A stretch of DNA of 38,904 bases from Gemmata sp. (GTDB lineage Bacteria; Planctomycetota; Planctomycetia; Gemmatales; Gemmataceae): contig JALHNS010000016.1 of the NCBI GenBank assembly GCA_022843445.1, positions 1-38,904 of the forward strand, in the 5' to 3' direction. The position numbers were made by a program, and so were the translations under genes. The stretch's first letter is position 1, and each line of letters opens with the position of its first letter. Shown piece by piece: positions 1 through 8,134 of this stretch. The notes beneath the pieces are model-generated. The model saw nothing but the letters and a program-made list of their open reading frames with translations, did no database searches and was not told where the DNA came from.

Positions 1-786
1 GCCGATCCGCGGCGCGCCGGTGGTGGCGGAGTAGTGGAACGCGAGCGCTTCGCGGTCGGCCGCGCCGCCGGACTCGGCGTCGGAGAGCGCCTTGCGGTCG
101 AAGCACGCCGCCGCCCGCGAGAACAGGTCGAGCAGTTGCGCGGCGTCGGCCGGGAGCGGCGGCAGGCTGGGCCGTTTGTCCAGTTCCGCGAAGAGCAGCG
201 CTTGTTCGGCGAAATCTTCCCACGAACCGGGCGGCCCCGGCACGCGGTCCGGCCCGAACCGCTTCGCGGTGGCGGCCTTCACGGCGGGTTCGGCGTAGCG
301 GTCGCGGCGGTACACCAGCACCGCCGCGTCGCCGGTGAGCGGCAGCGCCACGGCGTCGGTTCCCCAGTTCACGAGCCGCTCGCCGTAAGCGGGCAGCAGG
401 TCGCGCCACTGGAACGCGGGGTCCGAGCGCAGCGCCGGCGGCACCGGGGCGAGGCGACCGGGGTCGGCCCACGCCCCGAGTTCGGTGGCGGGGACGAGGC
501 CGATGTCGGTGGCGTCGTCGTCGGTCATGGGCGCGGGGGAAAGCGTCACCTTCGCGCCGGTGCGGACCTCCCACGAGCGCACCATCGGCGCGAGGGCGCG
601 CGCCAGCGCGGGGTCCGGGCAACTCGCGGTGAGGGGGACGCCCTCGTGAGCCCGTTTGGGCGCGCTAAACCCGGTGGGGCCGTACGGGCCGCAGCCGGTC
701 TGTGTCGCGCACCAGACGAGCCAGACGGTTAAGACTCGGCGAAAAGTGTGAGGGTTGCGCGGAATCGGTGGAACTGCCCGTTGCAT
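1..786 (-). CDS. Extracellular solute-binding lipoprotein (C-terminus outside window)
   Basis: The frame stays open from an ATG at 786 to the left edge, giving 262 codons, so the C-terminus is missing. The N-terminus has a short basic stretch (RR near residue 17), a hydrophobic core (VLTVWLVW) and a Cys in TQTGC, which looks like a lipoprotein signal, although the -3 residue is Gln and the lipobox is therefore imperfect. The later stretch has the feel of an ABC-transporter sugar or polyamine binding protein: DIGLVPATELG, then LPLTGDAAVLVYRRD, then PGSWEDFAEQA. This is the usual order in family 1 solute-binding proteins, where a hinge strand is followed by the PxTWxE-like motif. Its expected role is capture of a small solute outside the membrane. 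No permease is visible. The family assignment rests on pattern recall and the substrate is unknown. Confidence 0.6.
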   Translation of the reverse strand, partial: MQRAVPPIPRNPHTFRRVLTVWLVWCATQTGCGPYGPTGFSAPKRAHEGVPLTASCPDPALARALAPMVRSWEVRTGAKVTLSPAPMTDDDATDIGLVPATELGAWADPGRLAPVPPALRSDPAFQWRDLLPAYGERLVNWGTDAVALPLTGDAAVLVYRRDRYAEPAVKAATAKRFGPDRVPGPPGSWEDFAEQALLFAELDKRPSLPPLPADAAQLLDLFSRAAACFDRKALSDAESGGAADREALAFHYSATTGAPRIG

Positions 787-810
787 CGTGTCGCCCCGCT
801 CGCATACAAT
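781..810 (+). promoter_or_regulatory. Candidate promoter for the FHA gene
   Basis: TTGCAT at 781-786 and TACAAT at 805-810 are separated by 18 bases. The -10 matches the sigma-70 consensus at five of six positions and the -35 at four. It would give a leader of about 170 bases before the ATG at 989. The -35 box overlaps the start codon of the divergent lipoprotein gene, so the two genes would share this control region. Sequence match only. Confidence 0.3.
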
Positions 811-988
811 CTGAACACACTCGCCGGGTTGACCGAGTTAACCCGTACTCGCACCCTGTCTGAGCGTACCCCGGTTCGGGAGCGCGGCAAGAAGGGCGGC
901 TCCTCGCATACGCCCGCGAGGGTTCACCGGTTCGCGTCCCCGTTCGCCGCGCCTGTCGTGCGCGGTCACTGTCTGAAGGCGTACACCC

Positions 989-1693
989 ATGAAGGTTAGT
1001 CTCGTCGTTTCGTCGGGCGCGCACCAAGGACGCGTGATCCCGATCACCATCGCGGAGTTCCTCATCGGCCGCGACCCGCAGTGCCACCTGCGCCCGGCCA
1101 GTCAAGCCATCAGCAAGCAGCACTGCGGCGTTGTCGTTCGCAACGGGCGCGTGTTCGTGAAAGATTACGGCAGCACGAACGGCACGCAAGTGAACGGCGA
1201 ACTGGTGCAGAGCGCCGAAGTGGAAGTGGAGAACGGCGCGGCCATCGCCGTGGGGCCGCTGGAGTTCACCCTGATGGTGGAAGCGACCGTAGCGAAGGCC
1301 GACGGCACCCCACTGCCCGGCTCCAAGGAAATGGCCGCGCTCGCCGCGGTGAAAGCCGCTTCCGCCGGCTCGAAGCCCGGCACTGCGCCGGCCCGTGACA
1401 CCACGCCGAACCCCGCGTCCAAACCCCCGGTGAAGCCGGTCGCCGGTCAGTCCGAAGAGGACCGCATCGCCGCGATGATCCTCAACATGGAGAACGACGA
1501 CGACAGTTCTCCTTCCGGCAGCGCCGTCCCGGACGGCAGCACGGTGATGGACATGCCCCTGCCCGCGGGCGCGACCGCCGAAGGCGCGAAGGACGGCAAG
1601 GCCGACGACAAGCCGAAGAAGGCCCAAACGCGCGAAGAGATGAGCAGCGCCGCGAACGACTTGCTCCGCAAGTACATCCGCCGCCCCAAGTAG
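989..1693 (+). CDS. FHA domain protein
   Basis: A 234-residue cytoplasmic protein. Residues 1-95 form a forkhead-associated phosphothreonine-binding domain: GRD at 27-29, S-K-Q-H at 42-45 (the Ser and His of the SxxH motif), and STNGT-x-VNG at 62-70. These are the residues that in known FHA domains contact phosphothreonine and the peptide. Residues 105-155 are Ala/Pro/Lys-rich and probably disordered. Residues 159-180 (DRIAAMILNMENDDDSS) and the basic tail ending LLRKYIRRPK look like short conserved segments of unknown role. It probably reads Ser/Thr phosphorylation by kinases such as the one at 10853. The gene ends only 7 bases from the end of the convergent gene at 1701. The start is the first ATG that keeps the whole domain; the Shine-Dalgarno is weak. 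Confidence 0.88.
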   Translation: MKVSLVVSSGAHQGRVIPITIAEFLIGRDPQCHLRPASQAISKQHCGVVVRNGRVFVKDYGSTNGTQVNGELVQSAEVEVENGAAIAVGPLEFTLMVEATVAKADGTPLPGSKEMAALAAVKAASAGSKPGTAPARDTTPNPASKPPVKPVAGQSEEDRIAAMILNMENDDDSSPSGSAVPDGSTVMDMPLPAGATAEGAKDGKADDKPKKAQTREEMSSAANDLLRKYIRRPK

Positions 1694-1700
1694 GCCGCAC

Positions 1701-2189
1701 TCACCCGCGCACCGGCTTGCCGAAGCGCTCCGCGACGCCGTCCGTGTCGCGGTAGTTGCCGAGGTGCAGCGCGTCGAATTCGTCCGACCCGGTGTTCGCC
1801 ACCGCGCCCATCCACGCGAGCACCCTGTTGATGGGCGACACATCCGGCCCCGAAAACAGCACCCCACACGCGACCTCACCGTTCTCCCACCCGATTGCGC
1901 CCTGCGTGCCCATCCCGCCGAAATAGTCCGTTTCGATGTACGCGAGTCGCGCGCCATGCGAGGCGGCGCGGATCGCGTGTTCCAACGCCGTCGAGAGGCG
2001 AATCAGTTCCGCGTGCGACGACGCCAAATCTTCCGCGAACACTTCGATCAACTCTTCGTGCAGCGCGCGCGTAACCGGGACCAGCGCGAAGCCCTGCGGC
2101 AACACCACGAGCCGCGCGTGCGCCCAGCCGAGCGCGAGCTGCGCGACCGGTTGCACGCTCCCGATGACGGCCTGAATGTGGTGGCCCAT
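1701..2189 (-). CDS. Hypothetical protein coupled to ribF
   Basis: A 162-residue protein beginning MGHHIQAVIG. Its ATG at 2189 overlaps the ribF stop codon in a TAATG junction, so translation is probably coupled and this start is preferred over longer in-frame alternatives, which read as Arg-rich shadow sequence inside ribF. No signal peptide or membrane helix is seen. The C-terminal half has a Gly-rich stretch (ETDYFGGMGTQGAIGWENG) and a region with an NxGxDEFDALxLGxYRDT pattern. I recognise no named family, although the protein reads like a conserved planctomycete hypothetical. Coupling to ribF does not by itself imply a role in flavin metabolism. Confidence 0.75.
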   Translation of the reverse strand: MGHHIQAVIGSVQPVAQLALGWAHARLVVLPQGFALVPVTRALHEELIEVFAEDLASSHAELIRLSTALEHAIRAASHGARLAYIETDYFGGMGTQGAIGWENGEVACGVLFSGPDVSPINRVLAWMGAVANTGSDEFDALHLGNYRDTDGVAERFGKPVRG

Positions 2190-3103
2190 TACTGAAGCGC
2201 GTTCTGCGCGTCGGCGATGTCCTTCTGAAGTTGCGCGGTCAGTTCCGCGACGCCCGCGAACGGGCGCGTGTCGCGCAGCCGCGCCACGAACTCCACACGC
2301 ATCGGCTTCCCGTACACGTCGCCGCTGAAGCCGAGCAGGTGAACTTCGATCTTGCGCGCGTCTTCGCCGAAGGTCGGGTTCGGGCCGACGTTCGCCGCCG
2401 CCGGCCACACCGCGCCGCCCACGAGCGCGCGCACCGCGTACACGCCGTTCGCGGGAAGGAGCGTCGGCACGTCGCCGAGGTTCGCCGTGGGGAACCCGAT
2501 GGTGCGCCCGCGGCGCGCCCCGGCAATCACGGTGCCCGCGATGCGGTACGAGCGGCCGAGCAACTGCGCGGCGCGCGCCACGTCGCCCGCGTCGAGCGCC
2601 GAGCGCACGCGACTGCTGCTCACCGCTGCGCCGCCGTCCGCGTATTCCGGCACTTCGGTGAAGGCGAGGCCCGCGTCGCGGCAGAGCGCGCGGAGCGTGT
2701 CGTTCGAACCGGCGCGCCCGCGGCCGAACCGGAAGTTGAACCCTTCCACCACCGCTTTCGCGCCGAGTTGCCGCGCGATCACGTCTTCAAAGAACGCTTC
2801 GGGGCTGAGCGCCAGCAGCGCCGCGCTGGCCTTCAGCACCACCACGCGATCGGCCCCGGCCGCGAGCAGCAACTCGGCGCGATCCGCGATCGTGGTGAGC
2901 GGCGGGCGGTGCGCGTGCGCGTGCAGCACCTCGTGCGGCGGCGGGTCGAACGTGACCAGCACCGCCGGGCGCGCCGTTTCGCGCGCCGCGCGCACGAGGG
3001 CCGCGTGCCCGCGGTGAACGCCGTCGAAGTTGCCCACACTCACGGCCCCGCCCGCGAACCCCGGCGGCGGGTACTCGTGCCATTCCAAATGCGCGATCGA
3101 CAT
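2189..3103 (-). CDS. ribF: Bifunctional riboflavin kinase / FAD synthetase
   Basis: A 304-residue protein of normal length for RibF. It converts riboflavin to FMN (kinase) and FMN to FAD (adenylyltransferase) in the cytoplasm. The N-terminal FAD synthetase domain shows GNFDGVHRGH at 24-33, the nucleotidyltransferase HxGH-type motif, and VVEGFNFRFGRGRAGS at about 118-133. VSSSRVR at 161-167 corresponds to the usual SSTxIR motif. The C-terminal riboflavin kinase domain has GFPTANL at 203-209, followed by NGVYAVR and the ANVGPNPTF and VEVHLL-type strands. The ATG at 3103 sits 65 bases from the divergent ABC ATPase gene. The downstream hypothetical gene overlaps its stop codon. Confidence 0.95.
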   Translation of the reverse strand: MSIAHLEWHEYPPPGFAGGAVSVGNFDGVHRGHAALVRAARETARPAVLVTFDPPPHEVLHAHAHRPPLTTIADRAELLLAAGADRVVVLKASAALLALSPEAFFEDVIARQLGAKAVVEGFNFRFGRGRAGSNDTLRALCRDAGLAFTEVPEYADGGAAVSSSRVRSALDAGDVARAAQLLGRSYRIAGTVIAGARRGRTIGFPTANLGDVPTLLPANGVYAVRALVGGAVWPAAANVGPNPTFGEDARKIEVHLLGFSGDVYGKPMRVEFVARLRDTRPFAGVAELTAQLQKDIADAQNALQ

Positions 3104-3116
3104 ACCGAAATGATAT

Positions 3117-3141
3117 GCGCGCCGCCGCGCGGCGTGCGCGC
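3117..3141. promoter_or_regulatory. GC palindrome between divergent ribF and ABC ATPase genes
   Basis: The centre is a perfect 12-base palindrome, CGCCGCGCGGCG, flanked by GCGCGC on the left and TGCGCGC on the right. It fills much of the 65-base gap between the two divergent start codons. It could be an operator or simply a GC-biased sequence. No clear promoter boxes were found in this gap. Confidence 0.2.
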
Positions 3142-3152
3142 TCGTATTGCAG

Positions 3153-3163
3153 AAGGGAGGGAG
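3153..3163 (+). promoter_or_regulatory. Strong ribosome binding site fixing the ABC ATPase start
   Basis: The purine run AGGGAGGGAGG lies 5 bases before the ATG at 3169. It rules out a longer in-frame start at 3115, whose extra residues are Arg-rich and lack a Shine-Dalgarno. Confidence 0.7.
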
Positions 3164-3168
3164 GCGCG

Positions 3169-4125
3169 ATGGCCGACGTTCCGCTGCTGCTGTTCGAGCA
3201 CGTTTCCAAGTGGTACGGGAGCGTGCTCGCGCTGAACCAAGTCACGCTCGAACTCACCGGCGGCATCACCGGCTTGGTGGGCGCGAACGGCGCGGGCAAG
3301 TCCACGCTGTTGCGCCTCGCCACCGGCCAACTGAAGCCCACGCTCGGCCGCGTGAGCGTGTGCGGCACCGACGCGTGGGACTGGCGCGCGCGCCGCTTGG
3401 TCGGCTACTGCCCGGACGCGGACGCCTTTTACGAAGACATGTCCGGCCGCCGGTTCGTGTGGACGATGGCGCGGTTGTGCGGCTACGACCGCGCCGAAGC
3501 CGGCCGGCGCACCGAAGCCGAACTCGAACGCGTGGGCATGAGCGCCCGCGCCGACCGGCCCCTGCGCGGCTACTCGAAGGGCATGCGCCAGCGCATCAAG
3601 CTCGCGCAAGCGCTGCTGCACGAACCGCGGTTGCTGATTCTGGACGAACCGCTTTCGGGCATCGACCCGGTGGGCCGGCAGGAAATGCTCGACCTGTTTC
3701 AGGCGCTCGCGGGGCAGGGGAAGTGCCTGCTCATTTCGAGTCACGAACTCGAAGCGCTGGAGAGGCTCACGAACCACGTCGCGATCATGGCCCGCGGGCG
3801 CGTCGCGGCGGTCGGCACACTTCAGCAGATTCGCGATTTGTTGGACGATCACCCGGTTTCCGTGCGCGTCGATGTGGACGACGCGCGCGCCGTGGCGCGG
3901 CTGCTGTTGGACGTGCCCGAAGTGCTGTCTGTGGACGTGTCGCCGAAGTTGCCGGACGCGCCGGCGGGCGCGCTGGTGGTGCGCGCCCGGCACCCGCGGC
4001 GGTTCTTCGAGGCGCTCGGGAAACTGGTGGCCGAACGCGGGATCGAAGTGCGCAGGCTCGAACCGCTGGACGAATCCGCGCACGCGATCCTCGGCTACCT
4101 CCTCGGCGGCTCCGGCAAGACGTGA
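3169..4125 (+). CDS. ABC transporter ATP-binding protein (ABC-2 type, orphan)
   Basis: A 318-residue ATPase of the ABC-2 / CcmA-like type. Walker A is GANGAGKST at 38-46, the signature is YSKGMRQR at 135-142 (the usual variant of LSGGQ in this subfamily), Walker B is LLILDEP at 155-161 followed by the GIDP D-loop, and the switch His is H192 in SSHELE. The last 90 or so residues form the accessory domain typical of drug, lipid or NatA-like exporters. No permease gene lies beside it: the left neighbour diverges and the right neighbour converges, with an 11-base gap. Its membrane partner must be elsewhere, so the substrate cannot be inferred. Confidence 0.93.
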   Translation: MADVPLLLFEHVSKWYGSVLALNQVTLELTGGITGLVGANGAGKSTLLRLATGQLKPTLGRVSVCGTDAWDWRARRLVGYCPDADAFYEDMSGRRFVWTMARLCGYDRAEAGRRTEAELERVGMSARADRPLRGYSKGMRQRIKLAQALLHEPRLLILDEPLSGIDPVGRQEMLDLFQALAGQGKCLLISSHELEALERLTNHVAIMARGRVAAVGTLQQIRDLLDDHPVSVRVDVDDARAVARLLLDVPEVLSVDVSPKLPDAPAGALVVRARHPRRFFEALGKLVAERGIEVRRLEPLDESAHAILGYLLGGSGKT

Positions 4126-4136
4126 CGCGCCGAGCT

Positions 4137-5183
4137 TCACCCGCCGGCTGTCCACGTTTGCGGCGTCCACTTGCCGGTTTCCCACGCGTCGGCGGTCTGG
4201 TACTCGCGCACCGTCACGCGCTTCCCGGCGATCTCCACATAGAAGAGCGCTTGCGCTTGGCTGTTGAAGTGCGAACTGTTATCGACGTTGAACGCGGGCA
4301 GCCCACTCGCGGCCGGCTTCGCGGTGCCGTCCCACTTGTACACGTTGCGCGCGTGCGTGTGACCGTAGAAGATGGCCGCGACGGTGTAGCCCTTTAGTGC
4401 CTCGTAGTAGCCCTTCACATCGGCCGGGTCCCATTCCTTGCTCGCGGCGGCTTTGTCGTCGGCCGCGGGCGCGGCGTACCGCAGCATGTCCACGTGGTGC
4501 AGAATCACCACCGGCTTCCCGCTGGTGCCGACCTTCTCCTTCAGATCGGACACGAGGAACGCCAAGCTGTCGAGCGGGGCGTAGCGGCGCTTGCGCGCCA
4601 CCTCTTTCACCTCTCCCACCACGATGCCGAGGGCGACGAAGTGGACGCCGCCGCGGTCCCACGAGTAGTGGACGCCGTTCGTCGACACGTTGACGACGCC
4701 GGGCCGGTTCTTGTTGCGCTCGGCGATCTTCTTCACCGCGAGGCCGTCGCCGCGGGGGCTGTCGTGGTTGCCGTGAACCTCGTACACGGGCACCTTCAGC
4801 TTGCCGTCTTTCCCGGTGAGACCGAACCCGTCGGCGAACGCGGCCCATTCGGTCTGTTGCATCTTCACGTTGGCCTTGTCGCCGGTGTCGATGCAATCGC
4901 CGGCGTGCAAGAGCGCGAACGGCGCGCGCACGGTGCCGCCCCCGGCGTCGTTCGGAATTGCGGTACCGGGCAGCTTGTTCAGTGCGTCGAGGAGGCGCGC
5001 GTTCGTGCCCGCGGAGCGCGTGTCCAACTTCGCCGTGTCGTCCTTGTCCGCGAGGTAGTGGGTGTCGCCGACAACGAAGAACGCGACCGGGTCGTCGGCC
5101 TTCGGCTGGTCGGCGCGGGCGCGCGCGACGGCGGGAAGAGTGGCAGCGGACGCGAGGAACGCGCGACGGGATGGGCGCGGCAT
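4137..5183 (-). CDS. Tat-exported metallophosphoesterase (calcineurin-like)
   Basis: A 348-residue secreted phosphoesterase. The N-terminus has SRRAFLASAA, a twin-arginine signal, with cleavage probable after the ARA near residue 24. The dinuclear metal-site motifs are in order: GDTH at 39-42, GDCIDTG at about 95-101, GNHDS at 138-142, HH at 229-230 and GHTHA at 274-278. This is a complete set for an active enzyme acting on phosphomonoesters or phosphodiesters outside the cytoplasm; the substrate is unknown. The ATG at 5183 is chosen because it places the Tat motif at the N-terminus and has GGAG 6 bases upstream; a longer in-frame start at 5264 would bury the signal. A candidate promoter lies at 5350-5378. 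Confidence 0.92.
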   Translation of the reverse strand: MPRPSRRAFLASAATLPAVARARADQPKADDPVAFFVVGDTHYLADKDDTAKLDTRSAGTNARLLDALNKLPGTAIPNDAGGGTVRAPFALLHAGDCIDTGDKANVKMQQTEWAAFADGFGLTGKDGKLKVPVYEVHGNHDSPRGDGLAVKKIAERNKNRPGVVNVSTNGVHYSWDRGGVHFVALGIVVGEVKEVARKRRYAPLDSLAFLVSDLKEKVGTSGKPVVILHHVDMLRYAAPAADDKAAASKEWDPADVKGYYEALKGYTVAAIFYGHTHARNVYKWDGTAKPAASGLPAFNVDNSSHFNSQAQALFYVEIAGKRVTVREYQTADAWETGKWTPQTWTAGG

Positions 5184-5349
5184 GTGCGACTCCGGTTGGA
5201 AAAGGTGACTCGCATTGTACGCCCCGCGCCGCCGTCGAGCCTCGGCGCGGAATGCGAATTTCATGCTGATTTGACCACATTTGGCCGCGCTTCGAGTTCG
5301 CGCCGGTCAACGAAGTGCCCGACACCGGCGCGCGGTGCGATTCAATCAA

Positions 5350-5378
5350 ATAGTATACGTGTGTTCAATTCGTGTCAA
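5350..5378 (-). promoter_or_regulatory. Candidate sigma-70 promoter for the metallophosphoesterase
   Basis: On the minus strand a perfect TTGACA lies at 5378-5373. TACTAT follows at 5355-5350 after 17 bases; TATACT at 5357-5352 would give a 15-base spacer. The site sits in an AT-rich pocket, overlaps the stop codon of the membrane protein gene at 5365, and would give a leader of about 160 bases before the ATG at 5183. Confidence 0.45.
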
Positions 5379-6009
5379 CGGGCGGTGTGCGAAACTCCGT
5401 CTCGCTCGTGCCCGGTAGCAACTCGACCCCAGCGGCGCGCAGGAACGCGACCACCGACGCGAACAGTTCCGCCGTGCGCGCGCGCTCGCGCGCCGGGCCG
5501 ACGACGTACACCTCGTCGAGCGCGTGCCCTTCGTTCGGCACCGCGCGAGCGGCACGGTACCGCAGCACGACCGACCAGTCCCGCATGTCGCGCCCCGCGA
5601 GCGCGGTCGCTTGCCCAGTGTTCATCGTCACCGACACCAGCAGTTCCGGGCGCAGGCGGAGGAAGTACCAGCGGCGGCCGAACAGCTCGTAGCCGAAACC
5701 GAGTAGGGGCGCGTCGCCCGCGCGGCGCGCGTCGGCGAAGTGCCGCTTCGAGAACGGCCCCAAGCACGCGACCGCGGTGCCGCGCAAGCCCGCGCTCCAG
5801 AGAGCGAGGCCGACGCACAGCGCGACCAGCGCGAGCCACAGCACCGAGGCGACGTGCCCGACCAGCGGAACGCCGGTACCGGAAGTGAGGTTGACGATTG
5901 CGAGTGCGACGAACGCACCCACGAACACCAGCGCGCAGCCCGCGCCGCAGGCGCTGTTGTCCGGCGGTAGGGCGAGTTCGGCGAGCGGCAGGTCCGGTTC
6001 GCGGGCCAT
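5365..6009 (-). CDS. Hypothetical membrane protein with two helices
   Basis: A 214-residue protein. After an acidic N-terminus there are two hydrophobic segments, about residues 22-41 and 50-74, each long enough to cross the membrane. The remaining 140 residues form a soluble domain with GFGYELFGRRWYFLRLRPE near 103-121 and a C-terminal part rich in Glu/Arg (YVVGPARERARTAELF). No enzyme motif is seen and I do not recognise the family. It lies 45 bases downstream of the frameshifted gene on the same strand. The ribosome binding site is weak (GAACGG just before the ATG). Confidence 0.75.
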   Translation of the reverse strand: MAREPDLPLAELALPPDNSACGAGCALVFVGAFVALAIVNLTSGTGVPLVGHVASVLWLALVALCVGLALWSAGLRGTAVACLGPFSKRHFADARRAGDAPLLGFGYELFGRRWYFLRLRPELLVSVTMNTGQATALAGRDMRDWSVVLRYRAARAVPNEGHALDEVYVVGPARERARTAELFASVVAFLRAAGVELLPGTSETEFRTPPVDTN

Positions 6010-6053
6010 CCGTTCACACTAACCCGCCGGGCCGCGCGCGCCAACGCGCCGCT

Positions 6054-7164
6054 CTACACCAGCAGCGCCCCGGTGTCTGGGTCGAAGTCGCACGTCTCCG
6101 GTTCATCGTCGTTTGCCATCCCGCGGAACCAGAAGCCCAGTGCCACGCGCGGGTCGCCGTGGAGCCAGTACAACTCGTAGCGCCCGCGGCGCGGCTTGCC
6201 GCGCTTCCAACCCGCCACGACCGCTTTTGCTTGTTCGATGTACGCCTTCGAGTTCGAGACGAACGCGCGCAGCAACTCGAAGGTGCGCTCCGGCGGGTCG
6301 AACAGGCCGACGCCGCACCCGACGTGCTCCTCGGTCCCGGCTTCCACGCTCGCGCACAGCTCGAATGGCACCCACGACCGGTCGACGCCCACGGGGTGCG
6401 CCCACGCGAGCGTGAGCACCGTGTTCTCGTTCCGCTCCTCCCACGCGCCGAAGGCGTCGAGCGCCGCGCGGTGCCGCTCCAAGAACGCCGGCGACAGGCG
6501 CACCGTGTTGTCGTCGCGGGCCGCGAAGATTTGCTCCCACTCGCCGCGCGCCCCGGTCTCGCCGGTCCACAGTTCGTACTGGAACTGCAGTGCTTCGGTG
6601 CGGTCGGCCGGTACGCGATCGGCGCGCACGAACAGGCGGTCGCGCACCCCTTCGCCGAGCAACTTCGCCGCGCGGTCCCACTCGCGGGCGCTCAGCACGC
6701 GCGTGACGGTGTCATCGCCGTCGAGCCATCGCAGGTCGAGGTACACGCCCAACCCGAAGGCCCGCAGCGCCGCGTCGAGGTCGCGCGCGGGCGAACTGCG
6801 CGTCCCCGTCCGGGTCGCGGGTGAACAGGTGCCGCACCGGCGGGAGTTTCTTGTACGCGAACTCCGCGAAGTGCGCCTCGTGCCCCGGCGGCACGCCCTT
6901 CTTGGGCTTCGGCAACTTGCGAACCGTGACGCCGGCGCGGGTCAGTTCCGGCGCGAGCGTCTTGAAGAACTGGGCGAGCGTCTGGTACGGGTAACTCGGG
7001 TGCGCGAGCGCGTCGTGCTGGTAGTACAGCACTTCGGAGACGTCCTCGGCCCAGTCGATGTGCGGTGCGCTTACGAAGTGCCGCACCACCGCCGGCGGCA
7101 CCTTCCACGACAGGAGGAACTTGCGCACGTTGATCGGGTTCGGGGCCGGGGGCAGTTGGAGCAT
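6054..7164 (-). pseudogene. Hypothetical gene broken by a one-base frameshift
   Basis: Two minus-strand frames abut to make one protein of about 369 residues. The first (MLQLPPAPNPINV..., from the ATG at 7164) has coding character down to RDPDGDAQFARA, then turns Arg-rich. The second is coding from DLDAALRAFGLGVYLDL to the stop at 6054. The total length, 1111 bases, is one more than a multiple of three, and the switch falls in a CG-repeat run around 6782-6796, so removing one base there restores a continuous frame. The second half starts at an internal Met (6752) only by chance. No family is recognised; motifs such as WSVxFELCASVEAG-like and GWKRGKPRRGRYELYWLHGD are seen. It starts 7 bases after the stop of the upstream secreted-protein gene. 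It could be a true pseudogene, a sequencing slip, or programmed frameshifting. Confidence 0.75.
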
Positions 7165-7171
7165 GGGCGGT

Positions 7172-7894
7172 TCACTTTTTCGGTGCGAGGAGTTCGTCTG
7201 CCTTTTTCGGGTTCCGCTGCACGTAGTCGGCGATGCCGTTGAAGAACTCCAAGAACTGCTCCGCGCCCTGTTCGGCCACCTTCGGCGCGGTCGGGCCGAC
7301 CAACTTCAGCGCGAGGGTCGCGGCGCGGCTGTCGCTCTGCAAGTAGATCTGCACGCTGGTGCTGAACGCCGCGACGCCGTCCTTCTGCGCCTTCTGCGCG
7401 CGCGTCAGCACCGCGACCGCCTTCACCGGCAGGCTCGGGCCGACCGCGGCGGCCTTCACCTTCCCGGTCGCGTACCACACCAACCCGTCGGCGAACGAAC
7501 CCACCTTCTGCCACGTCACCTCGCTGCCGTTCTCGTCGGTCCACACGAACTTGCCGTTGCCCGCGTCCGCGATGGGCACCGCGGCCACCTTCATCCGCTG
7601 CCACGCGAGCGAGACGCGGTCCGGGTGGTCGAAGAGCCACTCGTACATGGCGACCGTGCACACCACGTCCGGCGCGGTCGCGCGCGTGGAAACGGTGGGC
7701 TTCTGTACCACCTTCATCACCGCGTCGCGGTAGTCGGCGGTCACGACCTCGCCGAGCGGCACTTTCACCGCGCCCGCGGAGTTCGGGAGCATCGGGGCCG
7801 GCATCGCGGCCGGCTCCGCGCTCGCGGCGAGCGGCACGTGGGCGGCGAACCCGCCGAGCGCGAACAGGAGCGTCCGCAGGCGCGCGTTCAGCAT
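7172..7894 (-). CDS. Hypothetical secreted protein
   Basis: A 240-residue protein. Residues 1-26 form a classical signal peptide (two Arg, the hydrophobic run TLLFALGGFAAHVPLA, cleavage after ASA), so it is probably periplasmic or exported. The mature part contains VVCTVAMYEWLFDHPDRV and a pattern of hydrophobic strands, then a C-terminal QFLEFFNGIADYVQRNPKKADELL helix ending in a Lys-rich tail. I recognise no family. The ATG at 7894 is preferred over an upstream in-frame start because it begins the signal peptide and has GAGG 6 bases before it. It is the first gene of a minus-strand series continuing to 5365. Confidence 0.8.
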   Translation of the reverse strand: MLNARLRTLLFALGGFAAHVPLAASAEPAAMPAPMLPNSAGAVKVPLGEVVTADYRDAVMKVVQKPTVSTRATAPDVVCTVAMYEWLFDHPDRVSLAWQRMKVAAVPIADAGNGKFVWTDENGSEVTWQKVGSFADGLVWYATGKVKAAAVGPSLPVKAVAVLTRAQKAQKDGVAAFSTSVQIYLQSDSRAATLALKLVGPTAPKVAEQGAEQFLEFFNGIADYVQRNPKKADELLAPKK

Positions 7895-8074
7895 GGGAAC
7901 CTCGTCCGTGAGGTCGCGCCGCCGCGTGCGGCGCAAGGGGCGCAACCTGCATCGGCGCGCGCGCCCCGGCAACGTGAGCAAAACCGGTACGCGCGGCGCG
8001 AAGGTGCGCAAGCAACAAAGTCGCCGCTCGTTCGATTATGAAGGGTGTGCCGGTCGTTGCGCCGCTCGCGCCCG

Positions 8075-8101
8075 CGCCGCGCGGGAAAAATCCGCGCGGC
8101 G
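8075..8101. repeat. Perfect GC hairpin upstream of a promoter-like site
   Basis: CGCCGCGCGG at 8075-8084 pairs perfectly with CCGCGCGGCG at 8092-8101 around the loop GAAAAAT. It ends five bases before a TTGACT box. It may insulate or regulate the downstream promoter. There is no T-run after it on the plus strand, so it is not a classical terminator. Confidence 0.55.
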
Positions 8102-8105
8102 GGTA

Positions 8106-8134
8106 TTGACTTCCGGTGCTACTGTTAATATTTG
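8106..8134 (+). promoter_or_regulatory. Candidate promoter with long leader
   Basis: TTGACT at 8106-8111 is followed after 17 bases by TATTTG at 8129-8134, inside an AT-rich pocket (TGTTAATATTTG) that stands out from the GC-rich surroundings; TAATAT at 8126 is an alternative with a short spacer. Transcription would run toward the gene at 8373 with a leader of about 230 bases. Confidence 0.33.

Noticed and set aside
34-732. Long plus-strand open frame opposite the lipoprotein gene
   Set aside because: Its product is Arg/Gly-rich with no motif, while the minus frame has a signal sequence and transporter-like motifs.
787-988. tRNA or riboswitch in the gap before the FHA gene
   Set aside because: No acceptor stem with T-loop consensus or known riboswitch pattern could be made out.
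665-1957. Long minus-strand open frame opposite the FHA gene
   Set aside because: It is a shadow frame made of Arg/Gly/His-rich sequence; the FHA motifs lie on the plus strand.
3169-4125. Complete ABC transporter operon
   Set aside because: Only the ATPase is present; no permease lies on either side.
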